This document shows, in pieces, positions 59,516 to 64,000 of a stretch of DNA of 64,000 nt (its first letter is position 1; each line of letters starts with the position of its first letter). Source of the stretch: Oreocharis arfaki. Its lineage: Eukaryota > Chordata > Aves > Passeriformes > Paramythiidae. Position numbers and translations under genes: made by a program. Under the pieces are notes generated by a model. The model saw only the letters and a list, made by a program, of their open reading frames with translations, searched no databases and was not told where the DNA came from. Where the stretch lies: the NCBI GenBank assembly GCA_013398015.1, contig VZRR01008202.1, positions 129,766 to 193,765 of the forward strand, written 5' to 3'.

Positions 59516-62500
59516 TTCTAAGTAGGGTCATCTCTGGGTCGTATGAGATCTGCTAATAACAGGGTAGGAAAGCCCAGATTAATATCTGGGAGCAGAGTGA
59601 CAACCGGATGAGGAACAGGTTTTCTGTTCCATCTCTGCCCAAGCTGTAGCTGGCAAAGGACAGAGAAAAGGAGGAAGCATGACAAATGCTAGAGAGAGCA
59701 GTGTCTGAGTAGATCTGGGCAGTACTTCAGAGTGAATGCACAGGAGAATTCTAGCTGCGCAATCAATATCAGCAATAATTATGCAAACAGTGAGAAAGCA
59801 GCAAAAGCAAAATCTCTGCATCTGTATTAGGATCTCAGAGTGTTGTGCAATTTCTCTTCTCTTGGCATTGGCTGTGGTAATTTAAAGATCTGCAGTGGAA
59901 CAGAGACAAAAAGGAAAACAAAACCCAAGCCACCAGCCACAAAAGAAATGATCATCAGAGAGGTTGCTGCTACTGTGGTCATAAGCTGATGTCTGCTCTG
60001 ATTTAATTAATCTTGGCAAGTCAGACAGGAGCTGGGCAGGTCCCAAGAGACAGTGTTTTACCCGGAAATCCACTCAACCTAATTTCACTAATGTAGGGCA
60101 GTGGAGAGACTTGGAGAGGAGCCTGCACGCTCAGCCATTAGAGCACAGCATAGGAAAGGCAGCTGGAAGTGCCACCATCCAGCAGAACTGCTGCTTGCGT
60201 GCCTGCTTCAGCTTCACAGAAACCAGAGCTGCGTATGTTCCAGGCGTTTGCTCCCCAGCAGGGCTCGCAGACATGACTCTCACCCTTTCCAGGAAATAAA
60301 TGGAGTGCTGAGGAGCAGGAGCTCTCATAGACCCTATTGCAGCAAGGCTCTGTATCTCACGTCCATATCGTTACTCTTCCATGGGGAAGGCTGTTCCCCA
60401 GCAGGTGCCAGGTGGAGCTGTAGGTATGAAGCCTCTCTTTGACACAGGTCCTTCAGCTGGGAAGCAAACACACATCAGCCTCTCCCACCGTGCACCTCTA
60501 CGCCTTAAACAATTCTGCAGCAACGGCTTAAGATTTGTCCAAGGCTGCCCAAAAGGTTTCTCGACTTGACTGCACCATTCAGAGTGCTAAATGAAAGTGA
60601 GAACAGTGGCAGCTCAGCTCACAGATGCCTGTCTCTTTGGCAAAATTATCCTATGCTATAAGATGATCTGGACCACAGACTCCAAAGACTGAAATAAAAA
60701 AGCAAACTAAAATCTCAAAGCTAGAAGGGTGAGACCACAGGACTGGACTAACCACGAATCGTGCAAGTGGTGACTGGTGAGCATTAAAAGAACTGTAAGG
60801 GTGGTGGTTGCAAGCACAGACTAGATTGGTTTTGCTGTTGGTTTGAGGTGATTTTTTTTAGCTCTCTGACCTCGCCATTCTTGCTTTTTCCTTCAGGACT
60901 GAATTTGGTTTTGGCCCCCCCTCAAGTTTTTTTTTTGCTTTATATTACAGCTCTGCCTCCCTTCCTCTTCTCTTTCCTCCACTCTCATTTTGTGAGTTTG
61001 GGTCTTTCTTTTTGCATTGTAGCTGGAGTGCTCTAGAACAAGTGTGGATGTCTCCACCTTGGCTTGCTGCAGTTGTAGGTGTTCTCAGGCTGCAACTTGT
61101 CATAAAGTAGGCATCTAAATAAGACAGGTTAATAGAGTCTTAGAAGTGTCCTATTTATTTCCACTAATTAGGAAGGAAGGAGAGGGTGAGAAGATCAGCT
61201 GCAAATGTCTCTCTGTAGATGTCTGGAGTTAGGTGAAATGTCCATCCACTGCAACTTCAGCTTTCTCATTTCATGATGTCACCACGTGCACATTGATGCT
61301 GCCCCAGTCCAGGCCCACCTGAAGCAACAGCTCACTGCTTCCTCTTATTCTGTCCTTGCAAGTGCAAACAGGGGGCTCTGATCATGCAGGAGGAGATCTC
61401 GCAGTGCTGGCGTGTTCAGAAAGGAGGCAGCTTTAGACAGGTGGAAGTTTGGCTACCAAGGATGAAATGCTTTTGTTTCTCAAGCAGGGGACAGCCTGAA
61501 TTCTCAACCACTTTTTTGTCACCTTTGCAACAAAGTGCAAAGTGAATGTAAAATGCCAAAACTATGAAGTTCTGTCTGTATAATGGCATCTGTCCACTAC
61601 AAACCCACAAGTGCGATAGCCCAGAGTTCAAAAAAGTGGATAATCAAAGCTAGTATTGGGTAAAAAGCAATGTAAGAAATACCCTCTCTGATGTATGGAA
61701 TCCCCAGGATAGATATCTACTGATCTCCCTGGGGATAATTTGCCCTCCTTTGCTGGGACACTGAAAACAAGGCTGGAGAAAGCCCAGAAAACATACTGCA
61801 GAAACAGCCTGCATCAAACAAACTGGTGAGTCAGATAAACTGCCTCACCTCTCCTGGTGAATCAGAAGCTGCTGTTAACTGGCCCTGATGTCACTGGGGC
61901 TGTGATGCGTTGCTCCCATTGCGCAGAGCGAATCCTCTTCTTTTTACTGCTGTGGTTTAACAGTGCCACAGCTTGAAATTTATTTTTTGGTGCTCAATTC
62001 TTTTTCCTCCATGATATTGCTTCTTGCTAAAGTTCATTACTGCATAATAACACCAGGTTGCTTCTTTTCCCTCATCCCAAAGACCGATAAAACACTGCTA
62101 AAACTGCTAGGAAATAAGACCTAGCTTAGCAGGATCTAGCAGTACACAGAGCGTTTCCCCTTACTGCTTCGATATCATGCAAGAGAGAAGAGGGAGAGTG
62201 ATTCACTGAATTTTGTGTGATAATTCTTACTCAAAAAGCTAGACTTCTTGTTTATAATTGGGATATGCATAGTCCAGCATTTGGGTTGCATGATTCCTCT
62301 CTGTTGACTTGAATATGTGATGAAGTGACCTTAAATTGTTCCTGCTGCTCCATGACCCCACTTAGTCCAGCCTATTTCATCCATGCCAGAAATCAGTGCA
62401 GTCTCTGGCCTGCTTCAGCAGAGAGTCATTGGCCTGTCACTATCTGCTCCCCAGAGAACATTAATGGGGACAGTGAGGCACCTCTGTGCAGTTCCTCTGC

Positions 62501-64000
62501 CAGCCAGGGATCTCTAGGCGCCATGGGCACTCCCTGGAAATTAGATTTGCCACTGTGGTGAGCTAACACGGAATGAAACATGGCAGAAAATTGTGTTTCA
62601 GCTTGCCTGCTTATCCTAAGAGCAAGGACAGCATGGGAACACTGTGAGCTAACCAATATCACTGATATTGCCAGCTCCCCCACTTTGAGTGTGAGCAGAT
62701 TTCCTGCCCGTCCCTCCTAGAGTGCTGTCAAGAGCCCACCACTGTAGGAGCTGGACCCCACTTTCAGCTGCTGATTAACAGGGCATCTGTGTGACTCGGT
62801 AGCACAGCAGATGTGCAGGACCCCCCAGTGTCTGTCTGTCCCTGTGCTTGCTGTGTTATGGGCCTGTCTGTTGTGCTGTCCTGAGGGGGCTGTGAGACTG
62901 CCAGCTAAAATCTGTGCATATTTTTGGTAGGAAGACACAAAAAGTTTTAAACACAATGAAAAACCGTGTCAGGACTTGTGCTCCTGAAGCCACGTTATGT
63001 GTCTTTGTTGCTCTTTCACTCATCTTCCATTTATGTGAGGAGAAAACCCCAGAAATTCTGCTTTACTAGGATCTCTCAGAGCATCGTAAGAAATCAGACT
63101 TTGCTGCTGGCTAACAATAATCTTTTCACTCAAGTTTAGGGGTAGATGGTTGCACACTGCGATTCTACTCTCAGCTTCGTAATTCAACGTGTCTCTTGCT
63201 ATGAATGCCTCGAAGAGCAGCATTAAAGGGACTCTCCTCTCTCCCAGTGATCAAGTCATTCAGGAAAATTAAAGAAGTAGGCCAAGCTTTGCCTCCCAAT
63301 GATACTTGTTACGATCCTATTTTAATCAGTAGCCTGTTTTGTCTCTGGTCTGTGGTGGTAGCTGCACCAGATATAGACGGAGTCCTTGAATAGCATCCTG
63401 CTTAGCTGTTCAGTATCAAGGGAAGGGAAGTCCACAGATGTTTTTGCTGACCAGGGGGTTTGCAGATGCAGTGGCTGAGGCCATGGGAATGTTCTCACAG
63501 AAATTTTTCCTTTTGGGAAGTCAGCAGTCAGAATTTACTAAGATAAAAAGTATTTGAAGGTCCAGAAGCAGAGCCTTTAATGAAGATGATTCTGAATGGG
63601 AAGATGCACACAACTTAAAGGTGATTCATAAGGAAGTGGTGCTTAGGAACATATTTAAAACCCAGGCTAAAGAGCTGAGGGGAAGAGGGAAGCAGGAATG
63701 TAGCACCTACTGTCAGTATTGGAAGCAAATACAAGTCTGCCATCTGATGGCATCAAACGGACCAGGCCAAAATACATGAATGGTGTCAGTAAGGGAAGTT
63801 TCACATCCCAATTAGCGTTCTCACTAAACATGGGTATGAGGATGCTAATCCTCACAAACTAAACACTGGCAAGTGAACATCCACATTGTTAGGCTGACAG
63901 CACAGGCCCTGCTGTGATTTTTGTGTACACCAAGTATCCTTGCTTCAGACATGTCCCAGACACAGCTACCCTGTTCTGGAGAAGAAGAGAGTTTATCCAT

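Larger units (their letters stand above)
44067..64000 (+). other. GAP43: GAP43 intron 2, 5' part
   Basis: From the exon 2 donor to the window end I found no segment encoding the expected C-terminal exon (starting Asp-Ala-Val-Glu-Glu and ending in an acidic, Gln/Glu-rich tail) with an acceptor in the right phase. Intron 2 is therefore at least 19.9 kb. Mammalian GAP43 also has very long introns on both sides of exon 2. Long open frames inside this stretch (46576-47154, 48223-48711, 54300-54749) have no recognisable domains. Smaller features are listed separately. Confidence 0.8.

Noticed and set aside
1..64000. Endogenous retrovirus genes, CRISPR arrays, operons, or a novel defence-type system
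   Set aside because: No gag/pol/env-like frames, no regularly spaced direct repeats and no bacterial-type gene organisation were seen; the sequence is ordinary avian intronic and flanking DNA.

Overview
The window is vertebrate nuclear DNA, almost certainly from a bird and probably a passerine. The bird call rests on CR1 LINE fragments and on one recognisable coding exon, which matches avian GAP43 (neuromodulin). The passerine call rests on two short retroposons built from a tRNA-Ile head and a CR1-type tail, the architecture described for the passerine TguSINE1 family. The window contains no bacterial, phage, organellar or CRISPR content. Almost all of it is intronic or intergenic.

The only coding sequence I can support is GAP43 exon 2 on the + strand (43439-44066). 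It has a clean polypyrimidine tract and acceptor upstream and a GTGAGT donor downstream. It carries the calmodulin-binding IQ motif, the PKC-site serine and the Ala/Glu/Lys-rich body of the protein. Exon 1 (ten codons with the palmitoylated cysteines) and exon 3 (the last ~27 residues) were not found. Exon 3 must therefore lie past 64000, so intron 2 exceeds 19.9 kb. Exon 1 may be hidden in the assembly gap at 12883-13348, which is flanked by G-rich sequence and bracketed by two CpG-dense patches (about 11995-12165 and 14900-15145). That placement is an inference. If it is right, 1-12.9 kb is upstream flank, 13.3-43.4 kb is intron 1, and 44.1-64 kb is the first part of intron 2.

Repeats: CR1 fragments at 4394-4977 (-), 22440-23665 (+, old), 28921-29163 (-) and 35865-36252 (+); the two tRNA-Ile/CR1 SINEs in opposite orientation at 17350-17482 and 17932-18056; faint MIR-like and other old amniote repeats at about 25680, 26300, 30000, 30195, 30680, 38243 and 54040; and several homopolymer or microsatellite tracts. 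Non-coding sequence of possible regulatory interest includes AT-rich homeodomain-motif clusters, three RFX X-box-like palindromes in intron 2, and a CACCC/TATA arrangement at 37.2 kb. The many other open reading frames look like chance or antisense ORFs. I see no convincing new gene system; the most useful leads are the gap, the CpG patches, the inverted SINE pair and the X-box motifs.
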